Shown here: in pieces, positions 63,054-64,000 of the stretch
Layout of the letters: every line of letters starts with the position of its first letter
How positions within the stretch are numbered: position 1 is the stretch's first letter
Assembly: GCA_030737835.1 (NCBI GenBank)
Contig: JAUJYN010000026.1
Location: 1,376,395-1,440,394, forward strand
Length of the DNA stretch: 64,000 bases
Source: Acorus gramineus
Lineage: Eukaryota; Streptophyta; Magnoliopsida; Acorales; Acoraceae
Reading direction: 5' to 3'
Translations under genes and position numbers: made by a program
Notes under the pieces: generated by a model
Databases searched by the model: none
Told to the model about the DNA's origin: nothing
The model's input: only the letters and a program-made list of their open reading frames with translations

Positions 63054-64000
63054 AGAGGGGATTTGATTTTTGAATTCTCTCTCCTCTCCTTCTCAGCGAG
63101 TGATGACTACATTAAGGGGACGGTTCTCCCTCGAGAACTTCCCGCAATCATGGCAAGGGCGTGAAAATCAAGATCGTGGGAGATTTGCCACCGAAATCTT
63201 TTGCAGAAATCTAGGGACAGCTGGCACGGGAGACAAGGCATCAATTTTGATAGATGTGCAGCTTACGTGGCAACTTTATGATATTTCTATCTCCTACTTT
63301 CTATGTGGTCTCATGAAATGACAGATCGGCGGGAGGGTCGTTACGACTAGATGGATGCATCCAGGGGCATCCTGGCCAAGGGCATGACACGAGGCATCTT
63401 TACTCGTTTCATGCAGAGTAGCCTATTCGCCTAGTGCGGGCAATTTGCGGTTGAAGTCGAGACAACTTAGCTTTGAAGCGCTAAGGCGGGAAAAGCATAC
63501 AACGAGGAAGATAGCCTATGTTCTTTAAGGACTTCGCTAAACGACATGAGTACACAAGACAAGAGCAAGGTTGACCCAAAAAGTAATTTTTTATTCATTT
63601 GATTGGATAAAAGATTACACAAAAAAGGAGATATGCATGCTCAACCCTATGTCCTGTTCTCTGCTCGGCCCTTCCCACGAGACCTCCTCTCCCGTGCGGC
63701 ACAGTGAAGTATGGGCAGCTCCTCGTTGCTCATCTCTCGAAAACCACGTGAGCGGTCAGCGTAGCCCACGCGGTAGCCACCGATGAAGTGTCCAGAAGAT
63801 GAACCTCTTCATCACCCTCGCAAGCTTCAAGAAGAAACCGTAGTTGTTGATCTATGGAGAGGACGGCTACATGAGCTGAGGCTTGTAGATTCCTGGATGG
63901 ATCGTCCATAGGTAGGTTGACACCTAGAAGACGATCCTCTAGAATAGGAGCAGCATCCGCATCAACACTCGGGAGATATCCTTTTGATCCACGTTCGAAC
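63054..64000. other. Non-coding 3' region of the Tat element
   Basis: This is sequence upstream of the antisense ORF, with only short frames. It begins with a CT-rich stretch that could be the antisense ORF's leader. No LTR start, polypurine tract or known domain is recognised up to the window end. Confidence 0.45.

Larger units (their letters stand above)
56609..64000 (+). mobile_element. Tat-lineage Ty3/gypsy retrotransposon with antisense accessory ORF, 3' end outside window
   Basis: The plus strand shows 5' LTR, primer-binding site, gag, zinc motif, protease, linker and RT. It then shows a deletion at about 60580 that removes the rest of pol, followed by an antisense coding region (63053 to 60570). 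Antisense ORFs between pol and the 3' LTR are known in Tat elements, so I treat it as part of the same element. The 3' LTR is not reached by 64000. Many stops and frameshifts mark it as inactive. Confidence 0.8.

Overview
This window is nuclear DNA from a flowering plant. Roughly 95% of it is nested LTR retrotransposons plus a few DNA transposons. Both plant chromovirus (Tekay/Del-like) and Tat-lineage Ty3/gypsy elements are present, with Ty1/copia elements, a TRIM, hAT and Mutator-like MITEs, and one low-copy plant gene. The species cannot be fixed from the sequence. GC-rich gag-pol coding and the repeat density would suit a large-genome monocot, but that is a guess.

Layout from left to right. 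(1) 1-13458: a minus-strand Tat-lineage element cut by the window edge. Its 5' LTR (3360-13458) was split by a plus-strand chromovirus copy of 'family B' (3873-13000, duplication AGACC). (2) 13459-15206: AT-rich DNA ending in a CACTA-like terminus. (3) 15207-29685: the 3' end of a plus-strand copia element. Its LTR was hit by a minus-strand solo LTR of family B (16135-29635, duplication CAAAC). That solo LTR holds a variant LTR ('C'), which in turn holds a truncated plus-strand family A chromovirus with an intact 677-codon gag-protease ORF (19936-26473). (4) 29733-53693: a minus-strand copia element flanked by TATAT and inflated to 24 kb. It contains a TRIM LTR carrying a hAT MITE, a second copia LTR, a foldback Mutator-like MITE, a full-length family A chromovirus (35163-46318, duplication CCTGC), and a Tat-like LTR fragment. 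The Tat-like fragment holds a family B solo LTR (48110-53278, duplication GCTCC), which itself carries a 1.5 kb hAT-like insert. (5) 54113-56086: a three-exon minus-strand gene resembling cold-regulated protein 27/28 (COR27/COR28), with an evening element and a G-box/ABRE core close upstream. (6) 56609-64000: a plus-strand Tat-lineage element with degenerate gag-pol and an antisense accessory ORF. That ORF is split by a tandem TRIM array (61784-62573, duplication AGTCA).

The only likely host protein is the COR27-like gene, squeezed between copia on its 3' side and Tat on its 5' side. Everything else is transposable-element biology. Matching target-site duplications give the insertion order directly. 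The most unusual signals are the TRIM LTRs, which carry a plant snRNA-type USE plus a TATA box at the 25-nt spacing I recall for plant U6 genes, and the chromovirus LTRs, whose extremely GC-rich cores sit between conserved splice-like donor and acceptor sites.
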